11,744 nt of DNA, taken from assembly GCA_049794535.1 (NCBI GenBank), contig JBARCX010000006.1, forward strand, positions 1 to 11,744, in the 5' to 3' direction. This DNA is from JBARCX01 sp049794535. Lineage in GTDB: Bacteria > Pseudomonadota > Gammaproteobacteria > Xanthomonadales > Rhodanobacteraceae. This document shows, piece after piece, positions 1 through 5,988 of the stretch. The position numbers and the translations under genes were made by a program. How positions within the stretch are numbered: position 1 is the stretch's first letter; every line of letters starts with the position of its first letter. The notes beneath the pieces were generated by a model. That model saw only the letters and a list, made by a program, of their open reading frames with translations, was not told where the DNA came from and made no database searches.

Positions 1-341
1 TAGCTCGACAAGTAGCTGTCGCAGGCAGGAATGCCGGTTACTGCTGTTAACGGTGAAGTGGCGGTAGTGGGTCCGGCGTGGCGGATTGGCTGCTGGCTAC
101 AGGCGGCTAGAAACAAAACAGCGCCCCATAAAGCAACCCTCCATGTCATTACGGTGAAACGTAAAAGCCTGATTTGCATGCAACAACTCCAGTGCTGACA
201 TTAAGTCTAAGTGTGCGGACAAAGCGGGCAAGGCTTTGCGATACCGCATACATAACCAAGGGGCATAAAGGGAAGCCAAGGGACGTAAGGGAAACCGAAA
301 CCGGCCTGGATTGCAAAGTCGCGCCGGAAACATTCTGCCGT
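1..341. other. No gene recognised upstream of the first csp
   Basis: I see no convincing gene here. The forward frames are broken by early stops, and the short open frames on either strand have no recognisable domain or ribosome site. The left edge could hold the last few codons of an upstream gene: one frame is open from base 2 to a TAG at 65-67, but nothing in its residues supports that. The only structure I can point to is the run of phased AAGGG motifs at 258-291, listed separately. The stretch ends at the putative -10 box of the first cold-shock gene. Confidence 0.5.
258..291 (+). repeat. Four AAGGG motifs at helical spacing
   Basis: AAGGG occurs at 258-262, 268-272, 278-282 and 287-291, so starts are 10, 10 and 9 bases apart. 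This is about one helical turn, and all copies face the same side of the DNA. The block lies roughly 63-96 bases upstream of the predicted transcription start of the first csp gene, a usual place for an upstream activator or bent DNA. No function is shown. It may equally be a decayed purine-rich intergenic repeat. Copies 2 and 3 of csp lack such a block. Confidence 0.4.
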
Positions 342-347
342 TATGCT
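342..347 (+). promoter_or_regulatory. Predicted -10 box of csp copy 1
   Basis: TATGCT, inside CCGTTATGCT, is shared exactly with the two other csp copies and sits at nearly the same distance from the start codon. No good -35 box is visible 16-18 bases upstream (the sequence there is GC-rich), so this copy may depend on an activator. Transcription is predicted to start near 354. Confidence 0.5.
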
Positions 348-353
348 ATGAGT

Positions 354-504
354 ACTGTGTTTGCCAGGGTCACCAGAGTCTTGTGACCCGATGCGGCTTT
401 CGGCCTGCGTCATCGCACACCTTAGGGGTTTCCTTGCACACCAGTAAGCCGACTGCCGCATGTCCCGGCGGCCGAGTTTCTTTTGAATATTTGTGGAGTG
501 TTTT
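354..504 (+). promoter_or_regulatory. Long 5' leader of csp copy 1, candidate thermosensing RNA
   Basis: The leader is about 151 nt, close to the roughly 159-nt leader of E. coli cspA, whose structure controls cold-dependent translation. It opens with TACTGTGTTTGC (353-364), shared with the other copies at the predicted RNA start. A perfect 7-bp hairpin follows (GGGTCAC 367-373 with GTGACCC 383-389). The invariant CAGTAAGCCG is at 442-451, followed by a 6-bp hairpin (453-458 with 466-471). The end is AT-rich with the ribosome site GGAG at 495-498. That it senses temperature is inference from family behaviour; the shared elements are visible directly. Confidence 0.55.
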
Positions 505-714
505 ATGTCTGATCGTCAGATCGGTACCGTCAAGTGGTTCAACGATGCCAAGGGCTTCGGCTTCATCAGCCGTGACAATGGCCCGGACGTGTTCGTGCAT
601 TTTCGTGCGATCACGGGTAATGGCTTCAAGAGCCTGCAGGAAGGCCAGAAGGTGAGCTTTAAGATCGTGCAGGGCCAGAAGGGTCTGCAGGCCGACGAAG
701 TGATGGCTGCCTGA
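505..714 (+). CDS. Cold-shock protein, CspA family (copy 1)
   Basis: A 69-residue single cold-shock domain protein, the usual length for CspA-type RNA chaperones that bind single-stranded RNA or DNA and melt secondary structure. It has the diagnostic KWFNDAKGFGFI, with RNP1 (KGFGFI, residues 16-21) and RNP2 (VFVHF, 29-33), plus the C-terminal GQKGLQADEV typical of proteobacterial members. The start at 505 is chosen because GGAG lies 6 bases upstream and the other two copies begin the same way (MSDR). An in-frame GTG at 493 would overlap that ribosome site. The gene has its own promoter, leader and terminator. Which E. coli csp it matches cannot be told from sequence alone. Confidence 0.97.
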   Translation: MSDRQIGTVKWFNDAKGFGFISRDNGPDVFVHFRAITGNGFKSLQEGQKVSFKIVQGQKGLQADEVMAA

Positions 715-742
715 TAAGGCTATCGTCTGTGGTATCAGGAAG

Positions 743-768
743 GCCGGGCAGTAATGCCCGGCTTTCTT
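743..768 (+). terminator. Intrinsic terminator of csp copy 1
   Basis: An 8-bp perfect stem, GCCGGGCA (743-750) with TGCCCGGC (755-762), has a GTAA tetraloop and is followed by TTTCTT. It lies 28 bases after the stop codon. The stem is identical to the core of the copy 2 terminator. Confidence 0.9.
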
Positions 769-828
769 GCATTCCGGATGCGGGTTTCGGCGGGATATCC
801 GGACGACTAATCAGGGTTAACTAGTCGA

Positions 829-857
829 CTGTTGGTATTCGGAAAATCCGTTATGCT
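829..857 (+). promoter_or_regulatory. Predicted promoter of csp copy 2
   Basis: CTGTTG (829-834) is a weak -35 box, 17 bases from TATGCT (852-857). The same two boxes with the same spacing precede copy 3, and the flanking sequence is also alike. The likely start of transcription is about 864. Confidence 0.5.
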
Positions 858-863
858 GGGGTT

Positions 864-1004
864 ACTGTGTTTGCTTTGTTGCGTGTGTGCCACGATGCGG
901 GTTTGATAATCCGCTTCGCTCCACCCGATTCTTGGCATACCCAGTAAGCCGTCGGCCCGGGCGGGCCGGCTGGTCTCATAGAGTCGAACGGATCGGAGTG
1001 AGTC
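864..1004 (+). promoter_or_regulatory. Long 5' leader of csp copy 2
   Basis: About 141 nt. It begins with TACTGTGTTTGC (863-874) at the predicted RNA start, as in copy 1. CAGTAAGCCG at 942-951 leads directly into an 8-bp stem (951-958 with 963-970) with a GGGC loop. The ribosome site GGAG is at 995-998. It is nearly identical to the copy 3 leader and more distantly similar to that of copy 1. Control of translation by temperature is inferred from the cspA precedent. Confidence 0.6.
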
Positions 1005-1217
1005 ATGTCGGATCGTAAAGTAGGCACAGTCAAATGGTTCAATGATGCGAAGGGTTTTGGGTTTATCAGCCCCGATGATGGTAGCGCTGACCTGTTCGTG
1101 CATTTCAAGTCAATCACTGGCACGGGTTTCAAGACCCTCAAGGAAGGCCAGAAGGTGAACTTCAACGTGACGCAGGGCCAGAAGGGCCTGCAGGCCGATG
1201 ATGTAAAGCCAGAGTGA
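1005..1217 (+). CDS. Cold-shock protein, CspA family (copy 2)
   Basis: A 70-residue cold-shock domain protein with RNP1 (KGFGFI, 16-21) and an RNP2 variant LFVHF (30-34). It has one residue more than its neighbours, in the loop between the two motifs (GSAD in place of GPD). It is the most divergent of the three in the second half (KSITGTGFKTLKEGQKVNFNV) and ends in KPE, so it may have somewhat different binding preference or be expressed under other conditions. The start at 1005 has GGAG 6 bases upstream and matches the other copies. It is a single-gene unit with its own promoter, leader and terminator. Confidence 0.97.
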   Translation: MSDRKVGTVKWFNDAKGFGFISPDDGSADLFVHFKSITGTGFKTLKEGQKVNFNVTQGQKGLQADDVKPE

Positions 1218-1252
1218 AACTAGCCTGAGCAAGGCTGCTATTTGTCATACCT

Positions 1253-1285
1253 AAAAGCCGGGCAGCAATGCCCGGCTTTTTATAT
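1253..1285 (+). terminator. Intrinsic terminator of csp copy 2
   Basis: A perfect 12-bp stem (1253-1264 with 1269-1280) has a GCAA tetraloop and runs into a T-rich tail. The AAAA arm opposite TTTT also makes it capable of acting on the minus strand. Its GCCGGGCA core is the same as in the copy 1 terminator. Confidence 0.93.
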
Positions 1286-1288
1286 ATA

Positions 1289-1365
1289 GATTCCGGGTGA
1301 GCCTTGTCAGATCGTGAAGTGACGCGACAGATAGGCTCAACTACGCTTGGTTTATCAACGGCGAG
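1289..1365 (+). pseudogene. Remnant of a fourth csp gene (5' end only)
   Basis: This stretch aligns with the ribosome site and first codons of copies 2 and 3. A degraded GGAGTGAGTCATG is readable as GGGTGAGCCTTG (1295-1306). TGTCAGATCGTGAAGT (1305-1320) differs from copy 3 by one base, then come short matches (GGCTCAAC, TTTATCA 1351-1357) with deletions between them. The ATG has become TTG, the frame is lost, and RNP1 is destroyed. It starts right after the copy 2 terminator with no leader of its own. Beyond about 1365 any likeness is too weak to claim, although 1390-1425 has scattered matches. Hand alignment only. Confidence 0.7.
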
Positions 1366-1572
1366 AATATTTCTTGGTCAGATGTCGCCCCCCACGGGTG
1401 CATGCGTTTTCCATCAATGGCTAAACATCCGTGATCCGAAAGTGATGCTGAATCCAAAGAGCGGATAGGTTAAGTAATGTGAAAATAACGTGATGAATTG
1501 GTCATCTTCTATATCGAGAAGTTGGACGGTTAGGGCTTGGTTTCAGCTATATATTCAAGCCAGGTTAGTCAC
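1366..1572. other. AT-richer spacer, no gene seen
   Basis: No gene is supported. The stretch is AT-richer than its surroundings. A frame open from the csp remnant to a TAG at 1466-1468 has no recognisable protein and looks accidental. A 6-bp inverted repeat (GGCTTG/CAAGCC, about 1534-1562) flanks an AT-rich centre just upstream of the copy 3 promoter, and its role is unknown. Confidence 0.4.
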
Positions 1573-1601
1573 CTGTTGATATTCAGGAAATCCGTTATGC
1601 T
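1573..1601 (+). promoter_or_regulatory. Predicted promoter of csp copy 3
   Basis: CTGTTG (1573-1578), a 17-base spacer and TATGCT (1596-1601), repeating the copy 2 arrangement. The predicted start of transcription is about 1608. Confidence 0.5.
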
Positions 1602-1607
1602 TGGATT

Positions 1608-1750
1608 ACTGTGGTTGCTTTGTTGCGTGCGTGTCCCGACGTGGGTTTGATAATCCGCTTGGCTCCACCTGATGCTCAGCATGCCCAGTAAGCCGTCGGT
1701 CCGGGTGGGCTGGCTGGTCTCATAGAGAGTCGAACGGATGGGAGTGAGTC
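1608..1750 (+). promoter_or_regulatory. Long 5' leader of csp copy 3
   Basis: About 143 nt, opening with TACTGTGGTTGC (1607-1618). CAGTAAGCCG is at 1686-1695, and the hairpin at 1695-1702 with 1707-1714 has a GGGT loop. Relative to copy 2, two stem positions changed from G-C or C-G to G-U or U-G, so all 8 pairs remain possible. GGAG precedes the start by the same spacing as in copy 2. Confidence 0.6.
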
Positions 1751-1960
1751 ATGTCGGATCGTGAAGTAGGCACAGTCAAATGGTTCAATGACGCGAAGGG
1801 CTTTGGGTTTATCAGCCGTGAAGGCGGCCCTGACGTGTTTGTGCATTTCCGCGCCATTCAAGGCAATGGCTTCAAGAGTCTGCAGGAAGGCCAGAAGGTG
1901 AGCTTCAAGGTGGTGAACGGCCAGAAGGGCCTGCAGGCCGACGAAGTGCAGGTGGCCTGA
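1751..1960 (+). CDS. Cold-shock protein, CspA family (copy 3)
   Basis: A 69-residue cold-shock domain protein with RNP1 (KGFGFI, 16-21), RNP2 (VFVHF, 29-33) and the usual GQKGLQADEV tail. The start at 1751 carries GGAGTGAGTC just upstream, as in copy 2. It is a mosaic. Over codons 1-22 I count 3 nucleotide differences from copy 2 but 14 from copy 1. From codon 25 onward it is closer to copy 1 (about 17 differences in 123 bases, against about 28 from copy 2). It is a single-gene unit with its own promoter, leader and terminator. Confidence 0.97.
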   Translation: MSDREVGTVKWFNDAKGFGFISREGGPDVFVHFRAIQGNGFKSLQEGQKVSFKVVNGQKGLQADEVQVA

Positions 1961-1986
1961 TAACGGGGATGGGGATCCTATTTTTG

Positions 1987-2013
1987 AAAAGGCCGGCGCA
2001 AGCCGGCCTTTTT
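1987..2013 (+). terminator. Intrinsic terminator of csp copy 3
   Basis: A perfect 11-bp stem (1987-1997 with 2002-2012) has a GCAA tetraloop, ends in a T run and starts with AAAA, so it may work in both directions. Its sequence differs from the two other csp terminators. The next gene starts only 33 bases later, so it needs its own promoter or read-through. Confidence 0.92.
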
Positions 2014-2046
2014 GTATCCATGACAGGGATTCGCTAGCCTGCGGTA

Positions 2047-2928
2047 ATGACTGAGACGACATCCCCCGCAGCAGCACCGGCCATCACGCCTCTCGTGTTA
2101 CCTGTTGTCGCCGCTGATGGGGCGCGTAGTGAATTGCTGTTGTTAGAGCCAGCGGAGCCGCCGCGGCATCTGTTGTATTGGCTGCCGGCGATGGGCGTGC
2201 CAGCACGGCATTATTTGCCGTTGGCTGAGGCGCTGGCGGCGCGCGGCGTGGCCGTAGCCCTGCACGAATGGCGGGGTATTGGATCCAGCAATCGCCGTGC
2301 CGGGCGCCGTTGTAATTGGGCGTATCGCGATTTACTCGGTAACGATTTGCCGGCTGGCCTGGCCGTTGCGCAGGGGTGCTGGCCGCAAGCGACCTGTCGG
2401 TTGGGCGGGCACAGCCTGGGCGGTCAATTGGCTTGCCTGTATGCCAGCCTGCATCCGCAGGAGTTCGCGGGCATTGCGTTGATAGCAAGCGGCTCGCCCT
2501 ATTGGCGGCAGTTCCATCGTGCGGGTTTGATTGGTGCGGCCTACGTATTGGCCCCTGTGTTGGCAGCGTTACTGGGTTACCTGCCTGGGCGGCGCATTGG
2601 CTTTGGTGGTAACGAGGCGCGCGGAGTCATTGCGGATTGGGCACGCAGCGGTCGTCGTGGCCGTTATGCAGCAGGGGGCCTTCATGTGGACTTGGAGCAG
2701 GCACTGATGCTGCAGGAGCGGCCGTTACTCGCGTTGCGTCTGCGTGACGATTGGCTGGGGCCAAAGGCTTCGCTCGATTGGTTGCTTGGCAAGATGCCGC
2801 GCGCCCCTCGTCAGATAGGGATGATCACGCCGGAGGATCTATCTGGCCAGCCCGCCGATCATTTCAGTTGGATGAAGGCGCCGGCCAGCATTGTTACGAG
2901 CATGGTGGAATGGATCAATGCACAGTGA
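2047..2928 (+). CDS. Alpha/beta hydrolase of the COG4757 type
   Basis: A 293-residue predicted soluble hydrolase with no signal peptide. The nucleophile elbow is GHSLG (121-125; Ser123). The strand and turn HEWRGIGSSN (73-82) and the stretch NWAYRDLLGNDLPA (90-103) are typical of the uncharacterised COG4757 group. The acid is probably Asp234 or Asp235 and the base His272 in DHFSW. A hydrophobic lid-like segment lies at about 160-180. The substrate is unknown; an ester or thioester is a guess. The ATG at 2047 has no clear ribosome site, and I keep it because the first strand begins about 20 residues in. The gene lies between the copy 3 csp terminator and an oxidoreductase gene 111 bp on. Confidence 0.85.
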   Translation: MTETTSPAAAPAITPLVLPVVAADGARSELLLLEPAEPPRHLLYWLPAMGVPARHYLPLAEALAARGVAVALHEWRGIGSSNRRAGRRCNWAYRDLLGNDLPAGLAVAQGCWPQATCRLGGHSLGGQLACLYASLHPQEFAGIALIASGSPYWRQFHRAGLIGAAYVLAPVLAALLGYLPGRRIGFGGNEARGVIADWARSGRRGRYAAGGLHVDLEQALMLQERPLLALRLRDDWLGPKASLDWLLGKMPRAPRQIGMITPEDLSGQPADHFSWMKAPASIVTSMVEWINAQ

Positions 2929-3039
2929 TGCTGCGTTTGTCGCACGGATATAGATCGTTCCTGATTTAGGTGTCTCTCGATTAAATGGGCCTTGTAGTCA
3001 GCTTGTCGCGCCGGCATCTATGACACTTCCCATCCTGCC

Positions 3040-4128
3040 ATGGTTATCCCGATGAAGTTGTTTGAACCGCTCACCCAACGCAGCCTCACCTTGCGCAATC
3101 GCATCGTGGTGGCGCCGATGTGTCAGTACTCAGCCACTCATGGCATGCCGGACCACTGGCATCTGGTGCATCTGGGCAGTCGCGCAGTGGGCGGCGCAGC
3201 CGTGGTGATCGCCGAGGCCACCGCTGTCTCGGCAGAAGGGCGTATTTCGCCAAGCGATACCGGTATTTGGAACGATAAGCAGGCGGAAGCATGGCAGCCC
3301 ATTGCCGCTTTTATCGCAGCGCACGGTGCGGTACCCGGTGTGCAACTGGCGCATGCCGGGCGTAAAGCCAGTACGCGGCGACCATGGGAAGGCGGTGGGG
3401 CCTTGGCTGCGGAGCAGGGGGCATGGCATACCGTGGCGCCGTCGGCATTGCCGTTCGATTCGGGCTGGCATACCCCGCAGGCGTTGGACGAAGCCGGCAT
3501 TCAGCAGGTGATTGCGGATTTTCGCGCCGCTGCTATCCGTGCGTTGGCGGCCGGCTTCCAGTTGATTGAGCTGCATGCCGCCCACGGTTACCTGTTGCAC
3601 CAATTCCTCTCGCCCTTGAGCAACCAGCGCACGGATGGCTACGGTGGCAGCTTCGAAAACCGCACACGCTTGGTGCGTGAGGTGATCGCTGCGGTACGCG
3701 AGGTGTGGCCGGCAGAATTACCGCTGTGGCTACGTATCTCGGCGACTGATTGGGCGACGAAGGGTGATGGTGCTGAGGCCGGTTGGTCACCTGCGGAGAG
3801 CGTACGGCTGGCACAGCAGGTCACGTCGCTGGGCGTGGACCTGATCGACGTATCCAGTGGTGGGCTGGTGCCGCATGTACGGATTCCGCTGGCACCGGGT
3901 TACCAAGTGCCATTTGCCGCACAGATTCGTCTCGAAGCAGGCGTTGCAACGGGTGCGGTGGGGCTGATCACCGAGGCGGCGCAAGCCGATGGCATCCTCG
4001 CCGGAGGTGCAGCCGATGTCGTTTTGATTGCCCGCGAGAGTCTGCGTGACCCGTATTTCCCACGTCGCGCGGCGACGGAACTAGGTGCTGAAATAACCGC
4101 TCCGGTGCAATATCAGCGAGCTTGGTAA
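3040..4128 (+). CDS. NADH:flavin oxidoreductase, old yellow enzyme class III (XenA/YqjM-like)
   Basis: A 362-residue FMN-dependent ene-reductase that should reduce activated C=C bonds of enones, and possibly nitro compounds, using NAD(P)H. It carries the marks of the XenA/YqjM branch: APMCQYSA with Cys28 and Tyr30 tuning the flavin, QLAHAGRKAS (102-111), the substrate pair His179/His182 in HAAHGY, and SNQRTDGYGGSFENR (194-208). Arg232 and Arg331 are likely FMN phosphate or flavin contacts. It is predicted cytosolic. The in-frame ATG at 3052 (giving MKLFEP, as in XenA) is an equally good start, and neither has a clear ribosome site. The pirin gene follows after 18 bp, so the two are probably cotranscribed. 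The natural substrate is unknown. Confidence 0.93.
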   Translation: MVIPMKLFEPLTQRSLTLRNRIVVAPMCQYSATHGMPDHWHLVHLGSRAVGGAAVVIAEATAVSAEGRISPSDTGIWNDKQAEAWQPIAAFIAAHGAVPGVQLAHAGRKASTRRPWEGGGALAAEQGAWHTVAPSALPFDSGWHTPQALDEAGIQQVIADFRAAAIRALAAGFQLIELHAAHGYLLHQFLSPLSNQRTDGYGGSFENRTRLVREVIAAVREVWPAELPLWLRISATDWATKGDGAEAGWSPAESVRLAQQVTSLGVDLIDVSSGGLVPHVRIPLAPGYQVPFAAQIRLEAGVATGAVGLITEAAQADGILAGGAADVVLIARESLRDPYFPRRAATELGAEITAPVQYQRAW

Positions 4129-4146
4129 GCGTGTAAGGAGTTAGAG

Positions 4147-5022
4147 ATGGACCAGACCCCGATGTTGATCGATGGACGCCTGCACGATCTTGGCGACGGT
4201 TTTACCGTGCGCCGGATGCTGCCGGTACTACAAGCGCGGCATGTGGGGCCGTTCGTGTTTTACGACCACATGGGGCCAGCGACGTTTGCACCCGGCAAGG
4301 GCATGGACGTGCGGCCCCATCCGCACATTGGCCTCGCCACCGTGACTTGGCTATTCGACGGCACCATCCGACATCGCGATAGCCTGGGTAGCTTGGCTGA
4401 TATTCGGCCCGGTGCAGTGAACTGGATGACTTCGGGTCGCGGCATTGTGCATTCGGAGCGCACGCCGCCGGATGCGCGTCGCGATGGCCAACGGCTACAT
4501 GGCATCCAAGTCTGGGTGGCATTGCCGCAGGACCACGCAGAGATAGCGCCGGAGTTCCATCACCACGAGTCCACTGAATTACCGCGTATTCGCCAACCCG
4601 GCGTGGAGCTGGTGCTGATCACAGGGACGGCCTACGGCCAAGCGTCGCCCGTGAAAGTATTCGCGCCGATGTTTTTCATCGAAGCACAGCTTGAGGCGGG
4701 CGCCGAGCTGGCGTTACCGGTGGAACACGTTGAGCGAGGCATCCACGTGATCGAAGGCAATGTGGAGTGGGATGGGCTGAATGTCGCTGCCGGGCAGGTG
4801 GCGGTGCAGGCTGGGCCCTCGTCGCCATCATTACGTGCTCAAGCGGCCAGCCGATTGATGCTGTTCGGTGGTGCGCCGCTGGATGGCGAGCGACACGTGT
4901 GGTGGAACTTCGTGGCCAGTACGCGTGAGCGCATAGAGCAGGCCAAGTCCGACTGGATTGCGCAACGTATGGGCAAAGTGGTGGGCGACGAGGATGAGTT
5001 CATACCGCTGCCCGAGCATTGA
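4147..5022 (+). CDS. Pirin family protein (bicupin)
   Basis: A 291-residue double-cupin protein with the pirin signature. The N-terminal cupin holds the metal site: HPHIGLATVTW (58-68, His58 and His60) and SGRGIVHSE (96-104, His102 and Glu104). The C-terminal cupin contains the pirin-type MLFGGAPLDGERHVWWNFV (240-258). Bacterial pirins are Fe-dependent, some have quercetin 2,3-dioxygenase activity, and others modulate metabolic enzymes; which applies here is not visible. AAGGAG (4135-4140) lies 6 bases before the ATG, and the stop of the oxidoreductase gene is 18 bases away, so translation and transcription are probably linked. Confidence 0.93.
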   Translation: MDQTPMLIDGRLHDLGDGFTVRRMLPVLQARHVGPFVFYDHMGPATFAPGKGMDVRPHPHIGLATVTWLFDGTIRHRDSLGSLADIRPGAVNWMTSGRGIVHSERTPPDARRDGQRLHGIQVWVALPQDHAEIAPEFHHHESTELPRIRQPGVELVLITGTAYGQASPVKVFAPMFFIEAQLEAGAELALPVEHVERGIHVIEGNVEWDGLNVAAGQVAVQAGPSSPSLRAQAASRLMLFGGAPLDGERHVWWNFVASTRERIEQAKSDWIAQRMGKVVGDEDEFIPLPEH

Positions 5023-5097
5023 GCCTCAGCTCGAAATATATGTGCAGCACCTGGGATTCGGGCTAGGCTGGTAGTGCGGTTTCACGGGGAGGCACGC

Positions 5098-5400
5098 ATG
5101 TCTGGTTTCGCCAGTTTTCGTGAGTTTTATCCGTACTACTTGGGCGAGCACAGCAACCGTATGTGCCGGCGCATGCATTTCGCTGGCAGCAGTCTGGTGA
5201 TCATCGTCGTGCTGTGGGCCACCTTCAGCGGCGACATGCGATGGCTATGGCTGGCACCGATTGCCGGCTACGGTTTTGCCTGGGTCGGGCATTACGTCTA
5301 CGAGAAGAATCGCCCCGCCACATTCACCCATCCGCTGTACAGCCTGATGGGTGACTGGGTGATGTACTGGCAGGTGCTGAGCGGCAAGGTAAAGCTCTAA
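5098..5400 (+). CDS. Mpo1-like / DUF962 small membrane protein
   Basis: A 100-residue protein with two hydrophobic segments (about 29-43 and 48-66), probably in the inner membrane. Conserved features of DUF962 are visible: YPYYLGEHSNRMCRRMHF (11-28) and GHYVYEKNRPATFTHP (64-79), with His18, His27, His65 and His78 as likely metal ligands. Yeast Mpo1, a larger relative, is an Fe(II) dioxygenase that shortens 2-hydroxy fatty acids. The role of short bacterial members is unknown. The start at 5098 is chosen over an upstream GTG (5074) because GGGGAGG (5086-5092) precedes it at good spacing. It lies 75 bp after the pirin gene and converges with the next gene. Confidence 0.88.
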   Translation: MSGFASFREFYPYYLGEHSNRMCRRMHFAGSSLVIIVVLWATFSGDMRWLWLAPIAGYGFAWVGHYVYEKNRPATFTHPLYSLMGDWVMYWQVLSGKVKL

Positions 5401-5419
5401 AACACGTTGCGTTGCGGCC

Positions 5420-5809
5420 TCAGCGGTACTGGTGATGGCAGGTCTGGCAGGCTTCGCCCACGGGCTTGATGGCAGCCGCCAGCGCGGGGCAGTCAGCCGG
5501 TGCGGATAGCGCGGCCGATTGCAGCGTGCTGCGCAGGTGGTTGGCGTCATCCAGGAAGCCCTGCGGTGCATCAGGAAAGGCAGCGGTGATGTCTGCCGCA
5601 GTCATCTGCATATGCTGCAGTTGATCGAGACTTAACGCGGCATCGCAATGCTGCCCTTTGATCGCGCCGTGTAGCTGATTCATGTGATAGCCCATCGTCA
5701 CCATCACGGCCTTGGGTAGCGGATTGCGCTCGCTCAATGCGTTCATGACGGGAATGGTGCCGATGATGCCGATAACCAGGCCAAGTACGATCAGGAGTGC
5801 AGAGCGCAT
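5420..5809 (-). CDS. Small membrane-anchored c-type cytochrome-like protein
   Basis: A 129-residue protein with a basic N-terminus and one long hydrophobic segment (about 4-22), which acts as a membrane anchor or signal peptide. A mostly helical, Met/His-rich body follows (MGYHMNQLH, 39-47). A C-terminal haem c attachment motif CQTCH (121-125) ends five residues later in HQYR. The motif placed at the very C-terminus recalls the cytochrome c'/c556 four-helix fold, but I do not recognise the family by sequence. Cys55 and Cys107 could pair in the periplasm. The start at 5809 is chosen because the hydrophobic segment begins there; upstream frames run into tcdA. No strong ribosome site is seen. 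It converges with the DUF962 gene 19 bases away and diverges from tcdA. Confidence 0.72.
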   Translation of the reverse strand: MRSALLIVLGLVIGIIGTIPVMNALSERNPLPKAVMVTMGYHMNQLHGAIKGQHCDAALSLDQLQHMQMTAADITAAFPDAPQGFLDDANHLRSTLQSAALSAPADCPALAAAIKPVGEACQTCHHQYR

Positions 5810-5988
5810 GCGCTTTATCTCGGAGACGTTGACGTTGTCATCCGAGAATAACCCAGGCATGTCTGCTTGCCATCCATAAGATGCGGATAAAATGCCATGT
5901 TTCGGCCGTATGACAGGCCGTGTGTGAGGTGGATGGTGGATAGGTGTTTCGAACGGTACGAGCGGCAGCAGGCCGTCGGTGATAGGGC

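Noticed and set aside
1304..1468. TTG-initiated frame of 54 codons starting at the csp remnant
   Set aside because: After the first six codons it no longer encodes a cold-shock domain and has no other motif. The better explanation is decay of a duplicated csp.
505..1960. Repeated blocks as a possible CRISPR or mobile array
   Set aside because: The repeats are paralogous genes with their leaders and terminators, of irregular spacing, with no short direct repeats or cas genes.
1676..2077. Minus-strand frame of 133 codons across csp copy 3
   Set aside because: It is a mirror of the csp gene, its leader hairpin and its terminator. Similar mirrors occur opposite the other csp copies.
2992..3020. 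TTGTAG, 17 bases, CATCTA as a promoter for the oxidoreductase gene
   Set aside because: Both boxes are weak matches and similar ones occur by chance. I have not listed it as a feature.
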